A stretch of DNA of 64,000 nt from Flavobacteriales bacterium UBA1494 (GTDB lineage Bacteria; Bacteroidota; Bacteroidia; Flavobacteriales_E; Vicingaceae): assembly GCA_905182175.1 (NCBI GenBank), contig CAJJAT010000023.1:35593-99592 (forward strand), written 5' to 3'. The notes beneath the pieces were generated by a model. The model saw nothing but the letters and a program-made list of their open reading frames with translations. It was not told the DNA's origin and searched no databases. The translations under genes were made by a program, and so were the position numbers. Position 1 is the first letter of the stretch, and the number at the start of each line of letters is the position of its first letter. Positions 26,555 to 36,568 of this stretch are shown here, in pieces.

Positions 26555-27379
26555 TTAAACTTCTAGAATCGTCGCATTACTTTCTTCGCCTTCATTGCCA
26601 ACAAACAGCTTTCCACCCGATCCAAACGTTATATATTTATGCTGAAGAAATACAGTTTCATCCGACAGGTATATCCACTTTATCTTTAGATTTTTATCCA
26701 AAATTAGCGGCTTTGGTCTTTTACCATCTAGCACATAAATATCCTACGTTTTAGGGTGTATTGCTAAACCTGACGGACTAAATATTTTGTAAATTTTATC
26801 GAATCGAGAGGATTCAAAAGTCTGATTATCCATATTAATCTTAAAACTTGGAAAGTCATTCATCTTTTTAGGAGCTAGCGAAATTTCATACATCCCTTTG
26901 AAATTAAAATCGCTTAAATCTCTGTCTTTAGGAGCCAACAGCAGGCTGCAGTTTAGCTTATTTAAAGCTAACGACTCCATATTATTTTTCTCAAAAAAAG
27001 GCAATTCAAATTTACTGGTTTTACTGTTATCACTTTCGAAGTTCTCCGCCAAGGAAATCACTCCGTCACTTCATAATACGTAAACATCATTTTCATGAAT
27101 GCAAATTCCCTCGTAATCTACAGCTCTTGCAAATAAAACCCTGCTTGTCATTTGCTTTTTATCTAAATCATAAATAAAAATTACTCCTTCCTCATCTTAT
27201 ACACAAGTAATCTAATCATCTATTAACCAACAAATTCTGCTAATTTAAATTAACTCTTTTATCAAGTTCCATGTATTTACTACTGTATAATTAGACTCTA
27301 TTACAATTTGCTTTTCGCCAAATCTAGGTACAAAAGAAAACAATGTAAATAGCGCTAGAGCTACTTTATCGTTAACCAT
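26555..27379 (-). pseudogene. SdiA-regulated-like beta-propeller pseudogene, five in-frame stops
   Basis: The ATG at 27379 and the TAA at 26555 are exactly 275 codons apart in one frame, with stops at codons 45 (TAA), 56 (TAG), 61 (TAA), 103 (TGA) and 212 (TAG). The rest reads well as a SdiA-regulated-family propeller: DEEGVIFIYDLD, RAVDYEGICI, SPSGLAIHPKT, DIYVLDGK and GGKLFVGNEGEES near the end. The contexts fit loss of Gln or Arg codons through C-to-T change (for example CV*DEEG and VL*SDG). No net insertion or deletion has occurred, so decay is by point mutation alone. The fragment at 26744-27061 is only an open piece between two stops. Confidence 0.75.
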
Positions 27380-28061
27380 ATTGATTTACTTTTTTTCACA
27401 GTTTAGCGTTTTCGTCTTGATTAAAATTGTGCAAAAGAAGGCATGAAGTAACAGTCATTTTACTGCTATATTAACAAGTAAGCTGGTATTTTCATTGTTG
27501 AATTACACCCTTCAAAAAGCATTAGATTGTAATTTATTCAAAAGGAGAATTATAAAACCTACGTTTTGTTTCATTGTTTGAAAAAAAAATAATTATTCTT
27601 CCACCAATAGTAGTTGATAAAGAGAAGCTTATTAATTACACTTTAGGTAGCAAAAAAATGCTGTCAACAGATTCAAATCCGAATTTCTTGCAGGAGCAAT
27701 ACAAGGATTGGTAGAAAAATTATGAGAGAAGAGTGGAAAATTCATCCCTTCATAATATTTATAGAACAGCCAAAGGGAAGAGTAAAAATAACCCAGTTGT
27801 AAAAACTAAATTAATGTGATGAAACGATTTATATGTTACGTTAGGAATCCGGGCTTGGGGCAACGTCTTCTAATAACGTTTTTCGAGTTGATAATGTAAG
27901 TTTTTGAAAGTAATAAAAAACCAATTTGAAAAAGAAGATCTTGAAGCCCCGTTCCCATGCAGAATAATTGTTATTAAAAAAAAGACAATAAAACAGTGAG
28001 TGAAAGTAAGGATTAACAAACCATATAATTAAGGAACGTGGTTCTTACCTAGTTATAAGCA
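27380..28061. other. Intergenic with a possible gene remnant (about 27556-27819, plus)
   Basis: A plus frame from about 27556 to a TGA at 27817-27819 reads as coding-like (ILPPIVVDKEKLINYTLGS, then NPNFLQEQYKDW) with one in-frame TAG followed by KNYERRVENSSLHN. No family is recognised. The rest of the stretch shows nothing. Confidence 0.35.
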
Positions 28062-28949
28062 TTACTGCATCGGTCTTTTCTTAATCATTCCACCTTTTGT
28101 ATCTCTAATGGGGTATTGAATCACAAAAGATTCAGGGTCTATTTTGTCAATTTCCAACATCACCTTAGTAACCTCTAAGCGAGTAACTACACAGAATAAA
28201 ATCTCTTTGTCTACCATTACATGTTTGTCATTTTCGTAAGCACTGTTAGATTTAAAAACAGTGACACCACGCCCTAATTTTACTGAAATAGTTTCTTTAA
28301 TCTCTAAATAGTCATTTGAAACAATCATGATACCGATGTACTCTTCAATACCATTTAAAATAAAATCTACTGTTTTGGAGGCCGCCAAATAAGTTAACAT
28401 GGAATACATTGCAGTTTCTATGTCTACAATTAAAGCGGCGAATCCGAACAACAAAATATTAAAAATTGCAATAAAATCACCAATCGATAAACTAAATTTT
28501 TTACTAACAGTAATTGCTAAAACTTCTGTTCCATCAATCACTGCTCCTCCGCGAATCGTAAGGCCTATACCTGCTCCAATAAAAAAACCACCAAATACAG
28601 CAATTAAAAGCCGATCGCTGGTTATTGGAGGAAATTGAAGTACATAAACCAGAGTTGCCAAAGCAACAACTGCTAAACTACTTTTAACTGCAAAAGAAAC
28701 AGAAAACTGTTTGGCACCCAAAATCATAAAAGGCAAGTTCACTAATACAATAAGAACAGACAGTTTAATATCTGTCACCAAATGAATTAATAGGGAAACA
28801 CCCATGGCGCCACCATCTAAAATATCCTCCGGTAACAAAAAGCCTTTCAAACCAATTGCAGCCATAATAACACCAGCAGCAATGAAGAAAAAATCCATTA
28901 CCGAACGCTTAAAAACTAGCTGGTTAATTTGTTTAATGGTTTGTCTCAT
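28062..28949 (-). CDS. YitT-family membrane protein (DUF161 plus DUF2179)
   Basis: 295 residues. About six helices occupy residues 20-200 (DUF161/YitT region, with GGAMGVSLLIH and GGAVIDGTEVLAI). The last 90 residues form the soluble DUF2179 domain (GIMIVSNDYLEIKETI, YENDKHVMVDKEILFCVV). Proteins of this family are widespread integral membrane proteins of unknown or putative transporter function. The start MRQTIKQ is the only reasonable one. It is flanked by long gene-poor stretches and appears to be its own transcription unit. Confidence 0.88.
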   Translation of the reverse strand: MRQTIKQINQLVFKRSVMDFFFIAAGVIMAAIGLKGFLLPEDILDGGAMGVSLLIHLVTDIKLSVLIVLVNLPFMILGAKQFSVSFAVKSSLAVVALATLVYVLQFPPITSDRLLIAVFGGFFIGAGIGLTIRGGAVIDGTEVLAITVSKKFSLSIGDFIAIFNILLFGFAALIVDIETAMYSMLTYLAASKTVDFILNGIEEYIGIMIVSNDYLEIKETISVKLGRGVTVFKSNSAYENDKHVMVDKEILFCVVTRLEVTKVMLEIDKIDPESFVIQYPIRDTKGGMIKKRPMQ

Positions 28950-29855
28950 AAAATATGCTTCCCCGTTTTCTTATTTAACTCTACTGTTTAGACTTTTCGC
29001 ATCTGTAAAATTAAGCAACATAAAACCTGCTCAACGTGAATTTTAGAAGCAATAAGGAGTTAATTCAAACATTCTTTTGCGTCAAGTAACAAGTCAAGTA
29101 ATCTTGCAAACTCCACAATTTAAAGGTAAATGGAATTAGTTTTAGCGTGGAATGAATTTAAATGACCTGCAATTGAAATACAATGAATTTAAATAAGGTA
29201 TTCTAAATATCACAGTTTTACACTGTATCTAAATGCAAAAATGACTTGCTATTTTGATAAAACTTCAATGCTTGGCTCAACCCCTAACGGCGGCGACAAA
29301 AGAGTCTCTTCTTACTCTTCCGCTGCTGCTGCATATTTATTCTCACATCCAAAACTATACCTAACCTATAAATCAGTAATGGATACCAATAGCATTAAAA
29401 AATAACTTGCATTTTCCTTTGCGCCTAGCTTCCTCTCTATCTCTGCTGTTGCTTTCTACAACAAAACCATCAATTATAATATCAGATTGAACAACACTTA
29501 ATCACTTGACAGAAACTTTCCTGTTTTAAAGCGACATACAAGGCCGACCAATGTTAAAACTTCATTTATTGAAAAATAGCTATTTCTCTTTCAATTGTTT
29601 ACTTAGTCCATATTCCCCCATTTAATCTAGTCCACTTAAAATCAGATTACTTAAAATAAATCTCCCAATTGATACTAGACATCAAGAGCATTTAAACCTA
29701 GTTAATTCAACAGTTTCCGATGTGGTTATAAGTGACGATTATATTTAGAAAAACAGGAAAACTCATTCGCCTGCGAAAGGCATACACTAACACAGAACTC
29801 ATTCTTAAAGACCTCATTTAAGAATCCAAACCTAAACATCCTTACTTTGTAACAT
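28950..29855. other. Intergenic, no confident gene
   Basis: About 900 bases. Short coding-like runs (for example AQPLTAATKESLL near 29275 on plus, broken by stops) are seen, but no family can be named. No terminator or RNA is apparent. Confidence 0.4.
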
Positions 29856-30215
29856 CTATTTTTCCACCTTTCGTGAAGGGCGAAAACAATAAAACCAAAC
29901 TCCTCCGAGTAAAATCATTAAAACATCCAACAAGTCGGCAACAAATTGAGATGAGAAATACGGTAGCACAACCTCAGAAAAAAGGATTAAAAAAGTAAGC
30001 AGTATCGACATTTCTAGTTTCGAAATACCAGATTGATGAAACAAAATTTTTCTTTCCCACACATAGATAGGAATGGTTAAAGCGCTAAAACAAAAAGGAT
30101 CAATGTAAAAATCCACTAAAGGAATTTCAACTCCGATCAACTTTTGTAAAATCTGGTGAATTATAAAAAGGAAAGCTGGAACCAAAAAGCTGACGTGCAG
30201 GAGTGGATTTTTCAT
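29856..30215 (-). CDS. Small integral membrane protein, four helices
   Basis: 119 residues, almost wholly hydrophobic in four segments with short polar turns (IYVWERKILFHQSG in the middle, SRKVEK at the end). Not recognised beyond a small Bacteroidota membrane protein. Its ATG overlaps the stop of the upstream 68-aa gene by four bases (ATGA type), so the two are translated together. No soluble domain or motif points to a role. Confidence 0.65.
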   Translation of the reverse strand: MKNPLLHVSFLVPAFLFIIHQILQKLIGVEIPLVDFYIDPFCFSALTIPIYVWERKILFHQSGISKLEMSILLTFLILFSEVVLPYFSSQFVADLLDVLMILLGGVWFYCFRPSRKVEK

Positions 30216-30418
30216 AAACTAATAGCAACGACCATAATAAAAATAGCTGCTAATATGGGACTAAAAATGATTAGGAGCAAAATACCGATTAATCGAATAG
30301 CAATCTTTAGAAGCATGGCTTTTACAGAATCACCTGCTTCTATTTTAGCCCTCTCGTTCCACCACTTAAAAAGACCTTGAGCCTTTGCATTCACCCCTTT
30401 TTTATCAGCCTCTTTCAT
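30212..30418 (-). CDS. 68-aa single-pass membrane protein
   Basis: A charged N-terminal half (KEADKKGVNAKAQG, WWNERAKIEAGDS) is followed by one long or two hairpin hydrophobic segments to the C terminus (LLKIAIRLIGILLLIIFS). It overlaps the downstream 119-aa gene by four bases. The pair probably forms a small membrane unit. No family is recognised. Confidence 0.6.
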   Translation of the reverse strand: MKEADKKGVNAKAQGLFKWWNERAKIEAGDSVKAMLLKIAIRLIGILLLIIFSPILAAIFIMVVAISL

Positions 30419-30789
30419 TGGTCAAATTTCTACAAACAAAATGAATTAAGAGAAGTTAACCCTTCCCAATTCGTTTTCTCTCAAACATAGGTAAATTAAA
30501 ATTTGTTGATGAAAACCGACTGACTACAGAAGATGCAAGAGTGTCATACCTTCACCTGATAAAACAGCTATATTAACTGATTATATATCTGTTAAAAAAC
30601 AATATAGCATTTAAAAGAACTACATTTTTATTTTTATTCCGAACAATTAATGAAGAGAAGCCATTTGCCCTTTCACTTGTGCTATACTCAACGTCCTCCT
30701 TTGCTTTGTCAAGGTACTTTTTTAACGCTCATCTTTATGTCAAAGCCTGCAATGTCACTTCCTATTTTCAAGGCATATTGTCCTTAGAT

Positions 30790-31188
30790 TTCAATTTAAT
30801 TTGGACTCTTCCCATTTCTGTATATGCCTTTAAAGATCGAAAGCATATTGCATAGATTGATCAGGAGTATTTTCCTTTACATTGCACAATGCAATTGCGA
30901 GGTAGGTTAAATCCATAAACATAGAATTATTCTTCAGAACGTCATTCACAAAAGGCTCACAAAACCTTACTCCTATTGTTTTTCAACTTGCAAATAAGCC
31001 CCCTATTTAATGTAAGGTGCTACATCATTTATAAACCCTGCTCTTTCTCCTAAAGACAGCCCACCACTTACTGTATTAAAATCTATTTTGCCTCTGTATT
31101 TGGAATATATTGCTTCCATTACATTTGTAAAACCATAACACCATCCGCACAAGGCATCAAAACAATAGGTTAGTTTGTATTTTTCCAT
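30790..31188 (-). pseudogene. DsbA-family thioredoxin-like pseudogene
   Basis: The ATG at 31188 begins a clear DsbA/FrnE-like start: KYKLTYCFDALCGWCYGF with the CxxC-type active site CGWC, then FNTVSGGLSLGERAGFI. A TAG follows codon 61 (APYIK*). After it the frame reads GAYLQVEK, then needs a one-base shift in an A run to continue as IGVRFCEPFVNDVL, AIALCNVKEN and QSMQYAFDL, again hitting TAA before RHIQKW. So there are at least two nonsense changes and one frameshift. The remaining C-terminal third is unrecognisable. The 61-codon open piece is not a functional thioredoxin domain. Confidence 0.75.
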
Positions 31189-31364
31189 AGGTTCAATTTA
31201 ATTAAAAATAAATGTAGGTTCTATAAAACTAGGCTTCTAAAAAACCCATTTGGAAGAACCTTTAGTTTTTACTTATTATGTTCCATTTGAGTCATTTTTA
31301 TGAATCCAATAAAGTAGTTATCTTACTTCATCGTTTTGTACATTTTATTTATTAAAACACCAAA

Positions 31365-31700
31365 ATGCTTCAGATAAATAAAATACTCCAAATCGTAGTT
31401 GTTTCACTTATGCTTTTGTTTTAGACAGTTTATAAAAGGAAAAGAAATAGGAATACACCTTACTTAACTGAATTAACTCCTATTAAAAAAATCACAGCGG
31501 ATAAGATCGAAAGCTCAATATTACTGAGTGATTTTACTGTAGTTAATCTTGAAGATGAAGAAGATATTTCCACACCTTGAACCTCTCAAAAAAATAAAAG
31601 GATTTATCCATTAATAACAGGCGACTTGGTGCTAACAAATGAAAACACCAGCTCACTTATCAAAAGTTATTTAAATTCTAAAAAGTTCATTGCCATGTAG
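31365..31700 (+). pseudogene. Decayed gene for a small membrane-anchored protein, two in-frame stops
   Basis: From the ATG at 31365 to the TAG at 31698 there are 112 codons in one frame, broken by TAG at codon 20 and TGA at codon 72. The conceptual product has a hydrophobic start (KILQIVVVSLMLLF), a charged stretch (YKRKRNRN) and a polar remainder (SDFTVVNLEDEEDIS). No family is recognised, so it could also be a chance frame, but the composition is protein-like throughout. Confidence 0.45.
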
Positions 31701-31781
31701 TAACTTCAGGCTGTTGTCAGGTTAGTCAGGTTAGTCTGATTTCCTGATACCTAGAGCTTAAAATTGAATAAAGAGTACTCT

Positions 31782-32921
31782 TTAAAAAGTACTCGGATGC
31801 TCCACGACCCTCTTATACAACTTCTCGTAAATCGGAAGAATTTTCAGGATGTCAAACTTCTTAGCTTGGCCAAACGCTTGCTCTTTAAACTGGGCTAGCT
31901 TCTCTTCATCTTGCAATAAACTCAAAGCATTCTTAGCCATACTCTCTACATCTCCTACATTGCTTAAATAACCTGAGAATCCTTCTGTATTAACTTCGGG
32001 TATTCCCCCTGTATTAGACGATATTACAGGAACCCCTACAGCCATTGCTTCCAATGCTGCTAATCCGAAACTTTCGGACTCAGATGGCAGTAAAAATAAA
32101 TCTGCAATTCCCAGCACATGCTGTGTATCTTTTACTTTCCCAAGCACAACCAAGTCTTTGCTTATTCCTCGTTCTCTGCAAAATGTTTCTGCTAAATGTC
32201 TATCGGGACCATCACCAATTAATAGCAACTTACATTCCATTTGCTCTCTAACCTTTGCAAAAATTTTCACCACGTCACACACTCTTTTCACCGGTCTAAA
32301 ATTCGAAACGTGAGCCAATATCTTTTCTCCGTTTGGAGCAATGCTGAGTTTCAATTCAGCGTCCATTTTTGGCAATTTACAGCCATCAATGCAAATGAAA
32401 TTAGAAATTACTTCTATGCTGCGGTTAATCTTAAAGTGATCTAAAGTATCTTTCTTTAAACTTTCAGAAACTGCCGTTACTGCATTACTTTGGTTAATGG
32501 CAAATGTAATTACAGGCTCAAAAGAAGCATCTTTTCCAACCAAGGTAATATCTGTTCCATGAAGGGTAGTAATAAAGGGAATTTCAATGCCTTCTGTTTT
32601 TAAAATTTGTTGTGCCATGTAAGCCGCAGAGGCATGAGGGATTGCATAATGCACGTGTAACAAATCTAATTTTTCATACTTCACAACATCCACTAACTTA
32701 CTTGCTAAAACCAACTCGTAGGGTTGATAATCAAACAAAGGGTAGTCGGAAACATTGACCTCATGGTACAAAATATTTTCATGAAAGCTATCCAAACGAA
32801 CCGGCTGCTGATAAGAAATAAAATGAATTTGATGCCCCTTAAGAGCCAATGCTTTTCCCAATTCCGTCGCTACTACTCCACTACCTCCGAAGGTTGGGTA
32901 ACAGACAATTCCAATATTCAT
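31782..32921 (-). CDS. bshA: N-acetyl-alpha-D-glucosaminyl L-malate synthase (bacillithiol pathway)
   Basis: 379 residues, a GT4-family glycosyltransferase with the BshA N terminus (IGIVCYPTFGGSGVVATEL) and the family's HVHYAIPHASAAYMA block near residue 95. The C-terminal domain has the GT4 nucleotide-sugar EX7E region (SESESFGLAALEAMAVGVPV). It joins GlcNAc from UDP-GlcNAc to L-malate, the first step of bacillithiol synthesis in Bacteroidota and Firmicutes. It follows the GH3/beta-lactamase gene by five bases, so both are probably in one transcript. BshB and BshC are not in this window. Confidence 0.94.
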   Translation of the reverse strand: MNIGIVCYPTFGGSGVVATELGKALALKGHQIHFISYQQPVRLDSFHENILYHEVNVSDYPLFDYQPYELVLASKLVDVVKYEKLDLLHVHYAIPHASAAYMAQQILKTEGIEIPFITTLHGTDITLVGKDASFEPVITFAINQSNAVTAVSESLKKDTLDHFKINRSIEVISNFICIDGCKLPKMDAELKLSIAPNGEKILAHVSNFRPVKRVCDVVKIFAKVREQMECKLLLIGDGPDRHLAETFCRERGISKDLVVLGKVKDTQHVLGIADLFLLPSESESFGLAALEAMAVGVPVISSNTGGIPEVNTEGFSGYLSNVGDVESMAKNALSLLQDEEKLAQFKEQAFGQAKKFDILKILPIYEKLYKRVVEHPSTF

Positions 32922-32926
32922 TCTTC

Positions 32927-35900
32927 TTAATTTATGCTTGACTGCGAAGTTCGCATTTTTGATTTGTTTATCGCCTTATAAATCTCTTCTTGAATGCGAG
33001 TTCGTATGTTCAACGACAATAATTTTCTATTCGTAGCATCTGGGTAAATTCGATTACTCAAAAAAATATACACTACTCCTTCTTCGGGATCTGCCCAAGC
33101 CAGCGTTCCGGTAAAACCTGAATGACCAAAACTATTCATAGAAACACAATCGCATGTTGGTCCTGGTGTTCCATGAAATTGCGGTTTGTCGAAACCTGCT
33201 GCCCTTCTGTTTTCTTCCTCGTTAATGGGAATGCTGTCTTCACAAAATTGACATTTTGCGTACGTAGCAACTATTCCAGACTGTAAATAGCGCTCCCCTG
33301 AAAATACCCCGTCATCCAAGTACATTTGCATCAACTTTCCTAAATCATTTGCTGTTGAAAATAAACCTGCATGCCCTCCAACTCCGCCTAGCATAGCTGC
33401 TCCCGGATCATGAACATCGCCATGAATTAGTTCTTGTCTAAAATAGGTATCTCTTTCCGTTGGAATAATTTCAGCTAAAGGGAAAGTATATGTTGGTTTA
33501 AAAGCAGTTCTGCTCATGCCCAAAGGTTCGTAAAACTTTGCAGCATTGTATTGGTCTATTGGCTGCTTTGTTATTTTCTCAACAATCTCCTTCATAAAAT
33601 AATAGCCGACATCGCTATAGTTGTACTCTTTCTTTTTATTCACTTTCGCACTGTTTATGATTCTAGAAAAGATAGTGTCCTTGTAGCTTGACTTGATAAA
33701 CAAATTTGCTGTCACCCGATTAGAGAAAATAGCACTAGAATCTTTAGCATAAAATTCCGCTTTCGGCTGACCTTTGGTTACCGTCTTGTTATAAAATGGA
33801 ATCCAAGCTGCTAAACCAGCTTGGTGTGCCAAAATATCACGTAATACCAAATCCTCATACACTGTTCCTTTGGTCATTTTTAAATACTGGCCTAAATTAT
33901 CATCCAACGATAGCTTTCCTTTTCCTTCTAAATACATCAAAGTCAACAAGGTGGATGTAACTTTAGTTACTGAAGCAATGTCGTATAAATCGGTTTTCTT
34001 TACCTTTATAGAACTCTCATACGTTGGGTTCCCAAATGCTTTATGATAAATCACATTTCCGTCTTTCGCAACGTACACCTGTGCTCCGGGAAATGCCTTT
34101 TTTCTTATTCCCTCTTCAACAATGCTATCTATTGCAGCAAAGTCCTCTGTTCGTAAACCCAACTCTTCGGGTAATGTATATTTCATTCGAAAGGCATCTG
34201 CTATTTCTAAACCCATCCCCGCCTTCATTCTAGTTGATACTGACACAGGAAGTTTGCCATTTGCTTTTACACCTCCAAAAAACAACTGAGCAGTTAAATT
34301 TTGTGCTGTTTTAGAATTTTGATATGCTACCACTAAAACGTCAGTAAACTCGGCAGCTAAAAAATCTTGTAAGCAATACGCATTACCAAACAACACCAAA
34401 CTCACTTTCTTTTTTAACCGAAGTATATTGAGAAAGTTTTTAAATTCTGTGTTCAAATCCGCCTTAATCCAAGGATGTTTATTAGACTTATGGATACTAA
34501 CAATCACTTCATCGTAAGTCAACAAAGTATCCATCAAAGCCTTTTGAGCTGAAACAGGAAGAGCGGTATAACTCAATCGATCCACCTTAGCATACAAGTT
34601 CAAACCATCTTGAAAAGCATCAAAATCAACTTGTTTATCAGTAAAAGCCAACGATACAATTCGTTTTTTAGCTATCTTTTTAAATGGAATTCTATTTCCC
34701 TTGTTTCGAATGACCGTTAAGCTAGCTTCCGAAAGTTGACGGTTCAGATACTCAAATTTTGGCTGATTCAAATCTTCATATAAATTCTTCAATTCTACTG
34801 AATCCCCACTCTCAATTTTCAACCACTCTTTCGCCTTCAATACCTTCATTACCGAATTATCTATTGACGCTTGCGAAAGCCTTCCTTCTAAAAGTGCGAC
34901 TTTAATTAATTCGATGGCTTTGGGCACATCTTGAGAAAGTAGTAAGACATCGTTCCCAGCAATTAAGGCTTGTAAATCTATCTCTTCAGAAGTTTGGTAC
35001 TTGGCAACTCCTCCCATGTTTAATCCATCGGTAAAAATTAGACCATCGAAGCCCAATTGCTGCTGCAAAAGTGTGTCGACAATTTCTTTGGTTAATGAGG
35101 AAGCCTTCTTTTCAGAAGTCAATTCCGGCAAATACAAATGGGCCGTCATCATACTGCCAATTCCGCTTTGAATTATTTGCTTGAACGGGTACAATTCAAT
35201 CGAGTCAATTCTTGCCATGTCATGACTTACAACTGGTAACGTTTTGTGTGAATCTTTATCTGTATCACCATGCCCGGGAAAATGCTTTGCATTGGCCAAT
35301 AAACCGCCTGCTTGCATTCCTTTCATATAGGCTATTCCTTTTTGAGCAACATTGTATTTATCTTCTCCAAAAGAGCGAGCAAAAATCACAGGATTATTCG
35401 GATTGTTATTCACGTCAACCACAGGAGCAAAATTCACATGTACTCCCAATCTTCTAAATTGTTCCGCAACTTGCAGCCCCATTTGGTAAATCAAGCTATC
35501 GTTTTGAATTGCTCCTAAGGTCATTTGCCACGGATATTTTACAGTACTATCCAATCGCATGGAAAGGCCCCACTCGCCGTCAATAGCGATCATCAAGGGG
35601 ATTTTTGCAGCTTCTTGGTATTCATTTGTCAACATCGCTTGTCGAACCGGACCTCCTTGAAAAAAGGTTAAGCCACCAATGTGAAGCTCATTAATAAGGT
35701 CTAAAATTTCTTTTTTATGAGCAGCTCCTAGATTAGAGTACGCCGCAACACTAAATAATTGTCCAATTTTTTCATCCAAACTCAAGGTTAGAAAAATAGA
35801 ATCCGCCCAAGGAGTTGCTATTCTATTAAACGGCGCTTTTTCGGGTAAAGCAGTCTGTTGAAGAGTCTCGATCCTATTTACTCCAAGAGAAATACTTATG

Positions 35901-35938
35901 AGCAGAATGCTCAATACTATAAAAAAAATTTTCTTCAA
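32927..35938 (-). CDS. GH3 (NagZ-like) glycosidase fused to a serine beta-lactamase-type hydrolase
   Basis: 1003 residues with an N-terminal signal segment. Residues about 50-390 are a GH3 N-terminal barrel with the NagZ-type KHFPGHGDTDKDSHKTLP and nucleophile region LIFTDGLNMGGV. A GH3 C-terminal-like segment follows. From about residue 610 there is a beta-lactamase/transpeptidase fold with SVTK (SxxK) near residue 660, YNYSDVGYY for the second motif, and GHSGFTG near the C terminus. The likely role is trimming peptidoglycan fragments or cell-wall sugars in the periplasm or at the surface. This fusion is common in Bacteroidota. It is directly upstream of bshA. Confidence 0.9.
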   Translation of the reverse strand: MKKIFFIVLSILLISISLGVNRIETLQQTALPEKAPFNRIATPWADSIFLTLSLDEKIGQLFSVAAYSNLGAAHKKEILDLINELHIGGLTFFQGGPVRQAMLTNEYQEAAKIPLMIAIDGEWGLSMRLDSTVKYPWQMTLGAIQNDSLIYQMGLQVAEQFRRLGVHVNFAPVVDVNNNPNNPVIFARSFGEDKYNVAQKGIAYMKGMQAGGLLANAKHFPGHGDTDKDSHKTLPVVSHDMARIDSIELYPFKQIIQSGIGSMMTAHLYLPELTSEKKASSLTKEIVDTLLQQQLGFDGLIFTDGLNMGGVAKYQTSEEIDLQALIAGNDVLLLSQDVPKAIELIKVALLEGRLSQASIDNSVMKVLKAKEWLKIESGDSVELKNLYEDLNQPKFEYLNRQLSEASLTVIRNKGNRIPFKKIAKKRIVSLAFTDKQVDFDAFQDGLNLYAKVDRLSYTALPVSAQKALMDTLLTYDEVIVSIHKSNKHPWIKADLNTEFKNFLNILRLKKKVSLVLFGNAYCLQDFLAAEFTDVLVVAYQNSKTAQNLTAQLFFGGVKANGKLPVSVSTRMKAGMGLEIADAFRMKYTLPEELGLRTEDFAAIDSIVEEGIRKKAFPGAQVYVAKDGNVIYHKAFGNPTYESSIKVKKTDLYDIASVTKVTSTLLTLMYLEGKGKLSLDDNLGQYLKMTKGTVYEDLVLRDILAHQAGLAAWIPFYNKTVTKGQPKAEFYAKDSSAIFSNRVTANLFIKSSYKDTIFSRIINSAKVNKKKEYNYSDVGYYFMKEIVEKITKQPIDQYNAAKFYEPLGMSRTAFKPTYTFPLAEIIPTERDTYFRQELIHGDVHDPGAAMLGGVGGHAGLFSTANDLGKLMQMYLDDGVFSGERYLQSGIVATYAKCQFCEDSIPINEEENRRAAGFDKPQFHGTPGPTCDCVSMNSFGHSGFTGTLAWADPEEGVVYIFLSNRIYPDATNRKLLSLNIRTRIQEEIYKAINKSKMRTSQSSIN

Positions 35939-36210
35939 CTATTTTTTACTTTTAAGGTTCAAATAATAAAAGTAACTATACAAAACAGTGCCAAGAATCA
36001 ATCACAAGCTACTTTTTAACACCACTGCGTTAACGAGCAAAAACAAACCTAAATTATAAGATGCACTGATTTGCATTAGGATTCTAAAATTACGCAGCCT
36101 TTTCTTAATAGTTTAAGCACATTACATAATGATTCTAAATTACTTACGAAATAAACCAGATTTCAGTTTCGTTAACTATCGAAGAGCATCAATTGTTATT
36201 TAGAAAGCCT

Positions 36211-36218
36211 TAAATTTG
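36211..36218 (+). promoter_or_regulatory. Possible -7 box for the 92-aa gene
   Basis: TAAATTTG fits TAnnTTTG and lies four bases before the ATG at 36223, so the message would be leaderless or nearly so. The -33 match (ATTG at 36192) is at short spacing. Confidence 0.3.
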
Positions 36219-36222
36219 AATT

Positions 36223-36501
36223 ATGAAAATTCGATCTATCGCCACAACCCGAAAAGCCAAGCAGTTTTCTTTCAACCCGAGATATTACAATCAGGAAAAG
36301 GAAGAATTTGATGCTCGAAGAGTGGATATTGAAGCTAGGATAACGGGAAAACGCACAGAAGGTAAAGCTCCGTTAACGGGACTAAAAGACAAATGGATTC
36401 GAAGTAAAAATACCACTAGCCTTGAAAAAAAGTCCAACATTAGACTGGCATTAATTATTGCCTTTTTATTCGGATTATGCTACTGGATTTTGTTCAGCTA
36501 A
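36223..36501 (+). CDS. 92-aa protein with C-terminal membrane anchor
   Basis: A basic, hydrophilic first 70 residues (RKAKQFSFNPRYYNQEKEEF, RRVDIEARITGKR) is followed by one C-terminal helix (LALIIAFLFGLCYWILF). The layout is that of a tail-anchored protein. It sits 67 bases upstream of mutL on the same strand and could be co-transcribed. No named family, but similar small proteins occur before mutL in related genomes as far as I recall; treat that as unverified. Confidence 0.65.
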   Translation: MKIRSIATTRKAKQFSFNPRYYNQEKEEFDARRVDIEARITGKRTEGKAPLTGLKDKWIRSKNTTSLEKKSNIRLALIIAFLFGLCYWILFS

Positions 36502-36568
36502 AATTACATTCTCTCTTTCTCTTTCCTTGCATTAAGGCTATCTTTACCAATGAAATTAAGCTTTTTAA

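Noticed and set aside
26744..27061. 105-codon minus frame taken as a separate gene
   Set aside because: It is an open piece between two in-frame stops of the larger SdiA-regulated-like pseudogene.
31003..31188. 61-codon frame as a small intact thioredoxin-like gene
   Set aside because: DsbA-family sequence continues past its stop and after a one-base shift, so it is the first piece of a pseudogene.
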